Positions 16,516-26,388 are shown, counted from the first letter of the stretch. The stretch is 32,755 bases of DNA from Paramarasmius palmivorus (GCA_037176845.1 JAYKXP010000300.1:1-32755); one strand, 5' to 3'. The notes: generated by a model from the letters alone, not told the origin. Made by a program: numbers and translations.

Positions 16516-19276
16516 CTATCCTCGTCCAATTATAGGAATCAGAGGCCGAGCTGGTGGGTCTGCATTCCGTCTATTTTCAAGTCCTTCGCCCGGGGCCGGT
16601 GCGGTCAACTCGTGTTGTTTTGTCGCCAGATGCGCAAACAGATCTCTTCGCTCGTATAGCATCGCCTTGAATTGGTCGAGATCTTCCTCCTACATCCAGA
16701 AATATCAACAAATGTCGATGCACCAGAAATATACCACGTACCTCCACCAACTTTTGAACCACACATACGGAAGTATCATATATCACATCATCGTCGAAAT
16801 CCTTCAGACCACCTTCGCTAAGGGACATGCGAATACCATGTACCCTTTTCAACAAATCTGCATTGCTCGCTTTGACTTGAAAAACAACCCAGTCCTCAGG
16901 AAAGATCCTGCTGGGGTCAGAAGTAGAAGGAAGCATCAGCGGATAGAAATTGTTGCTGATCAACCGCTCGGTCCACCAACTCTTGTAATACCCAGTAATT
17001 GCGACGAGTATATCCCATACATCTCCCTTGGTCAAGCGGCATTCGACCTCAAAGGTACCCCACATGGCTTGTAGTCGCCACGTCTCCTTGCAATAGCCCA
17101 TATAAAATCCACTGAAGAACGATTCCATCGTTTGAGTGAATATCCGAGGCGTGAATCCTTCCGGTCCTAACGACTAGTCCAACAATCAGATCATCGATTT
17201 TCTTCTTAGTAGAATTACACACCTTTGCCCATGTTAAACAAGATCTCCACTCGCTGAACAGGAATGTGGGGATGCAGTGCATGTATCTCAGATACACTGC
17301 GCTGACAAAATAAGGATTGTATCCATCTAGCTCAGCCAACAAGCTAGCGTCTGGATACTCAGTCTCGTAGCAATAAGACGGCCAATATGCGAGTGGTAAG
17401 GGGTGCGAAGCAATACCCACAGCTTTCTCTGGCCAGCTAACGAACGCCGCGTCAAACGATTGTGTCGAACGATACGGTTCAGATGGATAACATCCCGTAT
17501 AGGAAGAGAGTGTACGAAGGAGGAGGTCCGCTATAAGATTGCAGTATTCCGTTGCTGAATATGGTGTGATACAGTGTTGGAGCGAGCGAGTACGGTCCAA
17601 AAGGAAGTCAGTGAATGAGGCATGAAGGATGCGGATATTGGATTCTGCATCTTCTGGAACCTGTATCACCGAGTGTAGCCTCGACAACAGTACTGGGGTA
17701 TTTCAATCAATTCGGATGGGCTGTGACCTGTGACCGCTTCATCCGAACCTCACATATTCGGATGAGGGCCTCGCGGTCTGTGACCGAGAAGATTTTTCGG
17801 ATATTGGCGCCCAGAAACTGCCAAATTTGGAAGTTTTTGGGCGGTCACACTCCGAGGAAGTTCGGATGGACCCCTTGCGGCAGCGTGACCATCCGAAAAT
17901 ATTCGGAAATTTTTGGGCCTGTGACGCGTGACCATCCGAATTGATTGAAATACCCCAGTATCTCCACATCGCCCGGTTTGACCTTGAGAAAACCTGCAAT
18001 GTTCACTGTTGAGTTCCAGGGAATGCGTTTCAGGGACGTATCCACGACGTCTGGATGAGGGGTGACGAGTAGCCGAAGAATCAGGCTCACTTTATCCCAA
18101 TTACGACACGTGGACAGGATTTGTCGGTACAGCATATCCAAAGCAGGGTATGGAGAGCCTTGGGCTTCCCCAGGTTTCCTGTCTAGGATAGTTTTCAAAC
18201 GATCCTGAGGTCGTTCATCGAGCGTGTCAATGTAATTGATAACAGTGACAGCGAAGATGAATTGCCCACTCGCTCTCTCAACAAGATCCTTCATATTAGC
18301 ATGGCCCGGCCAAGTCTCGCCCTCGTCTCGCAAAACGCGGCGATACTTCTCTCGAAGATTGGCAAAATTTTCCGAGAAGTATTTCTGTATATCGCGGTCG
18401 GACTCGGATAGTTCCCCTGTGAATCGTACAGTCGTCTCTGGTATCTCGATATGCTCAAGACACGAGGCAAAGCCTGCGCTGGCAATGGCATGGCGTATCT
18501 GCGGCTCGGGGCGACTGGAGAGAAGGAAGATGAGGGGTATGGGTGTGCGGAAGGTGATCGAAAGGTCGACAATCTCCAGAAGTGTCTGTTGAGAAGAATG
18601 ACCAACGCATTCATCTAACCCATCGATTACGAGGAGGTTGGCAAGCTTCTGTCGCTGGAACCGTTTCACCTTCGAGAAAGGTTCTAGGATCAGCTTACGA
18701 AACTGGGTTTTGGGAGGGGTTTTGAAGACGTTGGGATTGGATTGGATGGCATCAAGGATTAAGGGACCGACAATCTTTCCGAGTTGGTCGGATGTGCAGC
18801 ATTGGTATGCTACTGTCGCTGCAAATGAATCTAGGCCATCGCGAGTAGAGTCATTCCGTGAAAAGAAGAATGCGCCGAATATTCGATTCCTATGATCCTC
18901 CGTCACCTTCTGTGCTATTGCTGACTTCCCCACACCAGCAGACCCACTAATCCATTGGACCCTTGTGTTGGGGTTGCGCTTTGTGACCCACTTGTTCAGC
19001 GCCTTTAGAGTTTGAATCCGGGTGTTAGGGTGACAATTCAGGGCTAGAACTGGATCCGAATCGTATGTCGCATTCATAGCAGCATGTTGTGCGAGGATTT
19101 GGAGTGCATCGTCTATGAGGAGGCTAGGTTGAATGATATTCGCAAAGAAGTAGGATTGATGAATGCTTACCCGTGGGCTTTGAATGTCTCATGTTTTGTA
19201 TGTTGTACTGAGTACCATTAACATGGTTATAAGCTCCTCCGTTGACGGTAAAGTCGCTTGCATTGTTGAGGGCCAT
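16516..19276 (-). pseudogene. NLR-2: NACHT NLR gene interrupted by a MITE
   Basis: Exons are 19276-19171, 19112-17223 (containing the MITE at 17693-17958), 17173-16742 and 16689-16516. Exon 1 encodes FTVNGGAYNHVNGTQYNI and ends in phase 1. Exon 2 has Walker A GSAGVGKSAIAQ and Walker B LLVIDGLDEC and the NACHT helical part (RPEPQIRHAI, RPQDRLKTIL). The reading then runs from GDVEIL into the MITE and hits a stop at 17845-17847. Beyond the MITE the frame resumes at LSRLHSVIQVPED and continues through the shared C-terminal domain (SWWTERL, PEDWVVFQV, FDDDVIYDTS) to the stop at 16516. Subtracting 268 bp (element plus one TA) gives 2,334 nt, a perfect 777-residue frame, so nothing else is broken. 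ATG 19276 was chosen over an upstream TTG. As sequenced it could make only a truncated motif-plus-NACHT protein lacking the C-terminal domain. Confidence 0.88.
17693..17958. mobile_element. 266-bp MITE with TA target duplication (Tc1/mariner-like) inside NLR-2
   Basis: The element begins CTGGGGTATTTCAATCAATT and ends with its exact reverse complement; the perfect TIRs are 27 bp (17693-17719 and 17932-17958). TA flanks both sides (17691-17692 and 17959-17960), the target duplication of Tc1/mariner elements. There is no coding capacity. Inside, the heptamer TTCGGAT or its complement recurs about seven times. Read on the gene's strand, the ends supply GTATTT and CCCCAG, so it resembles an intron, but splicing there would leave 7 extra bases and shift the frame. 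Confidence 0.93.
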
Positions 19277-20854
19277 AGCGCGATGTTCTGAGTAATAGTC
19301 TGCGACCAATGATACAGAAATGCCGAGGTAGGGTGGTAAGGAATGGAGAAGAGAGCCACGATGGGCGGGGTAGAATCAAGAATGGTATAACTGACCATGT
19401 CAGCTGCACGGTAGTCTCGACTCAATCACTCATATATACCTCGTGTATAGCTGCCCGGCATCGCCTTCGTGTTGACCTTCACATGTCACGTTCTTCAAGT
19501 TGATGATTTGGCGTCAATTGAACTTGTAGGTATTGTCGTCCTGTAAAGACTGTATAAAGGTCAGCCACAGGCCTAGGGAGAAGAGAACACGAAAACCATT
19601 CATATTTACCAAGGCATAGGTCGGAACGGAACACCAAATCGAATTCTCTAAATATTGCATCGAAATTCTTCTCACATTTGATAGCGCCAGCTTTGCATTA
19701 GTCTCCCCAAGGCAGAATCTCTAACCGCTGCGGGCACTCGCTGGATAGCTTTGCATGATGCCAATGGGATACAGGGGAAGTCTGAACGAGTTTGGTTTGG
19801 CCGAAATTCATGGAATCGAGGGTGAGCATTATGTTCATGGACAGGCCTGTCTGCACCTGTATATTCTGGATAGATAGGCTAGGACGGTTGTGGGCATTTT
19901 CGATACGTGTGGTTCGGAATCTGAAATTTGACAGCGGCATGGCACGGCCAGGCACAGGCGCCCTGGGTGTTCCTGGCGCTTGTTATCGTATGGCCATTCG
20001 TCTCTCCCTCTGACCGTGCATCTGATATATTCTCAAAATCTCATTACTGTTACTTTTTAAATGGCTTGGCCATTCGACCCATGGTGGGCCATTCCGGAGT
20101 TTCTCAAAAAATATCCTGCGTAAAATGTCGCATTCTAGGAGCGAAATCTCATCCTTCTCTTCATCTCTAGCGATATTACGAGGGGCCTGACGCGACCCAA
20201 GTCTTAAATGACTGCACTCTGCAGAGGCTAGTGACTTCTAGCGAATGAGTGAAGTGACGGGTATGTAACTGGGTGTTGAGGATTATTAGGCGGCTGTGTA
20301 GGAGCAGAGGAACATAGGAATTCAGGGATGGAGATGCTCCTATTATCGTTGTAAAAGGTGCTGAGTTATAAATGGTAGCTGGAGGCCGCGTTGCTCGAGC
20401 GGGAGTTTGAGGCGGTCGAACATCCTCAAATTCTCCGGAAAGTGAGAGGCCGGTTCCATGATTGCTCTTGGACGAACTCATGGACTCGGATTGGGAGATT
20501 GGAATATTCATATTTTCCCTTATTTTAGGGAGTGAACGATGGTATTCGCGGACTATTTGTAGGATACAGGACGACCAGCATGAGAGCAGCGCAAGATTGA
20601 AGCGACGGAACGGCTTCTCGGTGTTTCCTACCTAATTCAGCGACATTTCCGGTTGCCGTCCCGCCGCTGTCAAATTTTCGAGGTCCGCACCACACGTCAC
20701 AAAAATCATGACAACCGTACAAGACTTTATAACAAGTGAATACCTGGAGCGTCCCGTTATAAAGGATTGTTTCAAGACTAGGATAGATGCCTTTCAGCAA
20801 ATAATTGCCGGAACCGCGTTCGCCGTTGCCGCGTCTACCTTTCTTTCTCTCACC
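19277..20854. other. 1.6-kb intergenic stretch upstream of NLR-2
   Basis: This contains the NLR-2 promoter (rightwards from 19277) and, at the right end, the flank of the peroxiredoxin stub. Short open frames (such as 20176-20511 minus and 19792-20013 plus) have no recognisable motifs and no supporting introns. I see no repeat or RNA gene. Confidence 0.4.
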
Positions 20855-20905
20855 ATGGCCAATATCAAAATAGGCGATACGATCCCCGAAGGAACGTTCA
20901 CTTGA
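20855..20905 (+). pseudogene. Peroxiredoxin (Prx5/Ahp1-type) 5' stub, 16 codons
   Basis: ATG 20855 sits in a good start context (CACCATGGCC) and encodes MANIKIGDTIPEGTFT before a TGA at 20903-20905. The segment matches the conserved start of fungal 1-Cys/atypical peroxiredoxins (VGDTIPEGTFT, normally followed by YIPYTPEL). Homology stops at that point; the catalytic Cys region is absent. It appears to be the first part of a peroxiredoxin gene, perhaps with its promoter, joined by rearrangement to the decayed gene starting at 20933. As it stands it would act as a small upstream ORF for that gene. Confidence 0.6.
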
Positions 20906-20932
20906 TCCACGCCCTTCCTTTCCACCATTACC

Positions 20933-22006
20933 ATGGCCTTCAACGACAGCTCCGAGTCTGGTTTCACATCAACGATGGACGCTTTACAAACGCCAATAAT
21001 ATGTACAACGATTGCACAGTCGTGAAGGTCACCCAGAAAAAGCAGGAAAGGCAGAGTATATGGGACGATGTGAGTTCTTACTGTTCTGGCATCCAAGGTT
21101 GCGAACTGATGTGTCCGTTTCAGTACAATCGTGTCATACCGGGCAACATACGTATTGAGGAGAATGTGTGTACAAGCTCGGTCAGAAGAGAATATCGCAA
21201 CGATGAGGAAGGAAAGAAAACAGTATCGACTTTGGAGAGATGTCAACGCTCGTCGCAATATTGGGATTGCTCGCCTTCAAGGTGAAGACAGAGAGGACAA
21301 ATTTTTATGTGCTACGCACGATGGACCCGATGCCCTCAGAGTCAGTTCCATTCATGTCACATTTCTCATATCACTGACGGTATGCTCCAACAGGCTTTCA
21401 GATCAAGTATGTTAAACGTCCTCGCTCGAACGTCAAGTTTACCAAACATCCTTAGGAACGCTAATGTCGCACAAATCTTTGGCCACAACGATAACGAACG
21501 AGGTTTACCGGCCTTGTTATTCTACGAAGGTGCAGTGTCTTTTCTGAATCTGTGTCTGTGATCTATCTCATCTTTCGGACAGCTCTTATTCCGCCTAGGA
21601 TGTATTGTCTTCGACAACCTGCACTCGCGAGATATTATTGCTAGATTGCCGGGTGCCAGGGAAAAATTGCATTATGGATTTTGGGAGATTGAGGGTAGGA
21701 TTCCTGATGGAATGATGAGTCAGGTTGTCATGGATGATGTCTCGTTGCGGTATGTACGCAAAAGCTAGGGGGTGGATGTCGCAGACTGACCGGGAATATA
21801 GGTTTACTGTCACGTCGACGCGGATACCAAACCTTCAAGAGCTACGATATATTTTGCATCCTCGAGAGGCACGGGGCATTCTGGTGGTATCATAGCTCAC
21901 TCAGACACATAGCGTCGAAGGCACTGCGAGGTGTGTTAAAGACTATACAGAAAATGGGAGTTTGAGAGAGGGGTTGAAGCCAGAGGCGTTTGAGCATGGA
22001 AAGTGA
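20933..22006 (+). pseudogene. Decayed agaricomycete gene with the NLR-type N-terminal motif
   Basis: Five exon-like segments survive. The first starts MAFNDSSESG and, after a one-base loss, continues FHINDGRFTNANNMYND, a relative of the NLR N-terminal motif. Intron-separated pieces follow: RLWRDVNARRNIGIARLQGE up to ATHDGPDALR; FQIKYVKRPRSNVKFTKHP, then a frame change to ANVAQIFGHNDNERGLPALL; and an ALIP segment with one extra base before LGCIVFDNLHSRDIIARLPG. The last ends HPREARGILVVS with an in-frame TAG, beyond which a coding-like stretch runs to a TGA at 22006. The layout (motif, then a globular domain with an NVAQIFGHN...PALLFYE core) looks like a mushroom-specific family of unknown function. 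At least three frame changes and one internal stop make it a pseudogene. Confidence 0.6.
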
Positions 22007-22492
22007 TTGTAACCGGGAGTTGATGTACGTGTGCATCCAACTTTCAATTAAGTATACCAAAATCTCTCACTCTCGGTCCCAGGATTGAAGGAACGCAGCG
22101 TAGTTGACCAGAAAAATTTATCGGGGATCTGGTGTCGATGTTACGTTGACGTTGAATACAAGTGAATATGCGTACCGTGGACGTTCTCTCTGCAGGGAGC
22201 TACCATGTTTGCCAGGATGGTCTGGATCTATCTCTATCTTGTCCCAATGCACTAGTCATTACTCAGTCAATTGATTCGATATACACTGTACAAGCAGAAT
22301 ACAAATTGGCTCGATGTCCTGTACATGAATTTGATGCCACAATTCGAACCAAAGAAAAGCAAAAGTAAAACTGTCTTCTTTCGCAAACTATCTTGGTTAT
22401 TTCTCAGCTATGGGGCGTGCATGTCTGTAGCTGTATCGAATGCCAGGGAACCTGAATGTTGTTAGTGCAATGTTTTGGTATTAGATCATTCA
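22007..22492. other. Intergenic stretch, no gene seen
   Basis: About 490 bp between the decayed gene and the 3' end of the kinase-like gene. The small open frames here do not resemble protein, and no repeat is evident. Confidence 0.4.
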
Positions 22493-23547
22493 TCAAGTTA
22501 CGCACTCCACTGTCCACTCTTCCTCGGCCTCTTTCATCAACTCATCCATGTTGTTCTGTAGCACCTCCACAGGGACACCAGATTCCATTTTCTTATGCAC
22601 TTTTTGATAGTAAATCTTCAATAAGGTTATCAATTGATGGTTGTTGTACGTATCGAAGAAGTGTCCAGGATGCAAAAGCTTGATGATATGTGGGTCGGTG
22701 GGCATTCCTTTCGCATTGTAGGGAAAGTCATTTATCGTCACTTTAGCTGTAAACCGTAAGCTCACGGAATGGATAGGAGTAGGAACATAAAAACGACACA
22801 CGGATTATCCAAAACCCCATTTCAAACGCGCATGAATACAAATTTGGGCAGTTCCTGGCAGGAGCCAACTCTTGGAGACCTGCCACCACTTGGGGAGCAG
22901 TGAGGTAATCGTATGTCGATCGGCACGTATGTGGCCATACGTTTGTAAAGTCGATAATTCGCAGGTTGTTGCCGTCTGATAGAACATGCCTTGGCTCTAG
23001 TTCGTCCAGTGCAATGCCAGCTTTGTGGATTCTGTGGACGTGATGGAGAATCTGAGCCCTTTTGAAATCATTAGAAAACGGGGTTGACATTGTCACAAGC
23101 ATAATGTCATTAAACGTACTTGGTTTCGTGTCCCAAGTCCTCAAGCAGCCTATCAACAGGTTTTCCAAAACGCTCGAGCAAAATGCCAGCCAGATGTCCC
23201 CCGGATCTTCCCTTTGCTCTGAACAGACCATAAAACCGCGGGATGGTGGAGCCCTGCAAACCTTTCAGCTGCTCATAGCACAACGCTTCAGCCTCAGCCT
23301 CTCCAACTGTATCTCGGATCTTGATCACAATATCATCTGTATTTTGCCCGCGAATGAGCTTTCCCGCATAGACAGTTGACGTGTCAGTGTGGATGCTAAT
23401 GTTAACCGTGACCTCGATGGCGTCGACACCTTGGGGTGTTGGATAATTGGAGTTGAAGCGTGGGTGCACTAAAGGGTAGTGAGAAAACAGATGAGCGCGA
23501 TGGTAAAGCGAGTCTTCGGCGAGTTTGAATGTGATACCGAGAGGCAT
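22493..23547 (-). CDS. Small protein-kinase-like protein with altered catalytic loop
   Basis: Three exons (23547-23120, 23058-22802, 22746-22493) with phase-correct GT-AG introns give 312 residues. The fold markers of a protein-kinase-like domain are visible: a beta-3 lysine in DIVIKI (K76), an acidic helix EAEAEALCYEQL for the Glu partner, a hinge-like ILLERFGKPV, a catalytic-loop region AGIALDELEPRHVL (residues 156-169) and the metal-binding IIDF (D179). The usual fungal HGDxxPRN loop is altered: the catalytic Asp position holds Glu162 and the Asn position His167. It may therefore be weakly active or a pseudokinase. There is no signal peptide or membrane segment. A charged helical tail (MDELMKEAEEEW) closes the protein. 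It is divergent from NLR-3, with 167 bp between start codons, suggesting joint control. An aminoglycoside-phosphotransferase-like or RIO-like relative is an alternative. Confidence 0.75.
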
Positions 23548-23714
23548 CGTTAGTGTAAAGGTAGACGTTCAAGCTTTCAAGCTCAGACTGAGAGAATGTT
23601 CATAGGTACTCGCCTTGACAGCAATCATGATGATGCCCAACAAGCATCGCCTCTGCGCCTCTATCACCCCCAAGTCATTCCTCAGAAGCGCTTTCATGAT
23701 TCTGTAGAGCGCGC
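23548..23714. promoter_or_regulatory. Shared divergent promoter of the kinase-like gene and NLR-3
   Basis: Only 167 bp separate the two opposed start codons (23547 minus and 23715 plus), so both genes must be controlled from here. No TATA box or known regulator site stands out. Confidence 0.5.
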
Positions 23715-26388
23715 ATGGCGTTCTTCAGTGACTCCAGAGATTTCGACATTCGGGGAGGAACGTTTACCGTGGTTCACGGAGACCAGGTCACTGCGCATTA
23801 TGTCGTTAGTCCTGGCCCTGGCAAGTGTTACTACTAGTGTATCGACATGAATGCTGATTAGGACACTCAAAGACGAGAAATATCTACGCCTTCTTGCGGA
23901 CCGAACCGCTGTGAACGCAGCATACAACGCAGGTCAACGTTATCCTCCGCCAAAATGTCACCCAGGGACTCGCAAGGAAGTTTTCGATACTCTGAAGGGG
24001 TGGGTTGAAGATGGGGAGAGGAAGACCAGGATTTACTGGCTGTATGGGTCTGCAGGTGTAGGGAAGAGTGCAATTGCACAGAAGTTGTCGGAGGAGTATG
24101 CCAGTACAGGCCTTGGAGCAGTTTTTTTTCTTCTCTCGCAACGACCCCACTCGCGACAAGTTGGACACCTTCGTTGCTAGCATATCAACTTTGCACATCG
24201 GAAGCCCTTCGAGATGTGCTCTGTCCTCTGGTTATGGAGGTACTTCGGTTGAACCCCAACATCCTTCATACCTCGCTAGAGAACCAGTTCGTCAAGTTGG
24301 TTCTGGAACCATATGCCCAGCTTAGCCCGGGTGGGCAAAAAGCTGTTCCCAATCTCATTGTCATCGACGGCTTGGACGAGTGTATAGACCTCGAGTCCCA
24401 GCGGAGGCTATTACACATCATCAGGGATGCAATCACCTTCTCTACACCCTTTCCCCTCATTTTCCTTATCTGCAGTCGCCCTGAACCTCAAATCTCCGAC
24501 GAGCTCAAGGATCCAGGCTTTTCGCCATATCTCCAGCGTCTTCCGATCTCCGACACTACCATACGCTTGTCAGGAAAGCTCACCACATCGGATCACGACG
24601 TCGAGAAGTACCTAGTAGATGAATTTACACGCCTTCGACAGAAGCTTCGTGCCTTGCGGAACGAAGATGAGTCCTGGCCAGGTTGTGATACTATTTGGGA
24701 TCTCGTTTGGAGAGCCAGCGGACAGTTCATATTTGCTGTTACCGTCATCAAATATATCGACACTATCGACGACCTACCTCAGGACCGGTTGAATACGATT
24801 CTAAACATAGAATCGGGAGGTATACAGGAGTCGCCATATCCTGAATTGGATCTATTGTATCGGCAGATTTTGTTGAACTGTCGTAAATGGAACCAGGTCT
24901 ACCCCATCCTCAGGCTCCTTGTCACGCCAAAGCTGGAAAATCTCTATTCACCGGACTGGATTCACTGGCGTTCACCCTCGATCATCACCCGTTTATTCAA
25001 TCTCAGGGACGGCGAAGTCGAGATACTGTTAGCCAGGTTACATTCCGTGATCGCCATATCCGAGGATGTTAATGTTGATATTCACATTCCACATGCCTCA
25101 TTCACCGAGTTTCTTCTCGACAGGATCCGTTCGAGAGAATTCCATACACCAACATACTCTAGAATGGAGTACTGTGATCTGATAGCAATGATGTTGCTTC
25201 GCACACTGTCTCCCTTCACATTTCGCTACCCTCCGTATTGCTCGTCCCGCCAATCGTTCTCCGCGGCGTTCAAGGAATGGCGACAGAATATTAATGCGAT
25301 TTCAGAAAAAGATATAACGAGATTCTCGGGAGAACAGTGGTCAGAGTATTGTATCACCATTAGCACACCCAGCGCTCAGCTACTCGCCGAACTGGGCCGG
25401 TTCGACCCATACCCCGTCGCGGCTATGTTGGTATCGACTCAGGCACTATCGGGACCCTCGGAATGGCTATCCAGGTGGGCACAAAGTATGGCATGGATGA
25501 AGGTACGTAGCCTCTCGGATTCAGAAAGTGGGTTCCAATCTGACTTTGATGCTAGTCACTCAATGAATCGAATCTTCACAAACCTTTGCAAAGGTTGGAG
25601 TCGTTTTTCTCCGATTTTTGTATTGCCTTTTGCACAAAGGGCATTGCACGTTCTTCTGTTGTTCCAAAGATCTTCACTCTGGAAGGATCGCTCGCCTGTA
25701 TAGGGGACGAAGATGTTCCGCGCCGTCTTACTCATTTTGTTGCCCGTCATTACGAGCAATGGTGGGCTGCACAGTCGTCAAGTCGGTCATATCCTTTGCT
25801 CTTCTCTCCTACGACCAACCTTGCCACATCCTTGCCCAGAGACTGGATTGTAACTCATGTCACGAAGGCGAATGGGGAGATCCTGAAAAGGGCTTATGAT
25901 ATCTATTCTTCCCTTGACCAAAAGGGGAGAAAGTTGTTTTGTGAAGACGTTGCCTATGACAGCCTCGAAACAGTCAGTCAGTCTATTGTAAAGGTGTGTT
26001 GTCCTTCACAGATGCGGAATCGACGGTCACTGACATTCACGATTATCGTTTAGGCGGATGCTATGCTCGAGTACAAGGAGCTGATCTACAAACGCAGAAG
26101 AGACTTCTCCCCCCTCGGCGACGATTTACCTGTGAGACCACCCTTTGATGCCACATCTGCGTCTACACCCGCTTGTGAGTTTCTTCTGCATTAATATAAA
26201 CGCCTCGATGCTCAAGCCCCTCTCGTACAGCTCCAATCAAAAATGAGGTCGACAGTGTAGCGCATTTTCCTACGATATACGGCGACCCAGCGCGAAGCAC
26301 CGGTGATTTGTCTGTCCATACTCGTATTTCAAGACGAAGGAGGGTAAAAATCTCCTTTGGAACGGTTCTGCGTCTGCTCAAGCGCTGA
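23715..26388 (+). pseudogene. NLR-3: NACHT NLR gene with two frameshifts
   Basis: Exons are 23715-23820, 23873-25502, 25556-25993, 26054-26174 and 26231-26388. Exon 1 (106 nt, the same length as in NLR-2) encodes FDIRGGTFTVVHGDQVT and ends in phase 1 at a GC donor (G|GCAAGT). The P-loop GSAGVGKSAIAQ and Walker B LIVIDGLDEC are intact. Between them, however, an 8-T run at 24122-24129 has one T too many, breaking VFFFSRNDPTRDKLD, and about 5 bases are missing near 24178-24180 before LAYQLCTSEALRD. The net effect is a 4-base loss. From 24175 the frame is open through the shared C-terminal domain (EQWWAAQSS, RDWIVTHVT, YKELIYKRR) to a last exon ending in a basic RISRRRRVKIS tail. The stop is at 26386-26388. 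A homopolymer sequencing error could explain the first frameshift but not the second. Confidence 0.85.

Noticed and set aside
17693..17958. The NLR-2 MITE as a functional intron that rescues the gene
   Set aside because: Splicing at its terminal GT and AG leaves 7 nt (5 element bases plus TA), which shifts the frame. Nearby upstream GT donors also gave frameshifts.
20176..20511. 111-codon minus-strand frame with SLSGEFEDV resembling the NLR N-terminal motif
   Set aside because: The match covers only a few residues, lacks the GxQYN part, and has no adjoining exon or domain.
20794..21258. 154-codon minus-strand open frame
   Set aside because: It lies antisense to the peroxiredoxin stub and the decayed motif gene, has no recognisable motif, and is explained as a shadow of them.
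26163..26381. 72-codon minus-strand frame after NAA15
   Set aside because: It is antisense to the last NLR-3 exon (26231-26388), which is supported by a phase-correct intron and paralogue context.
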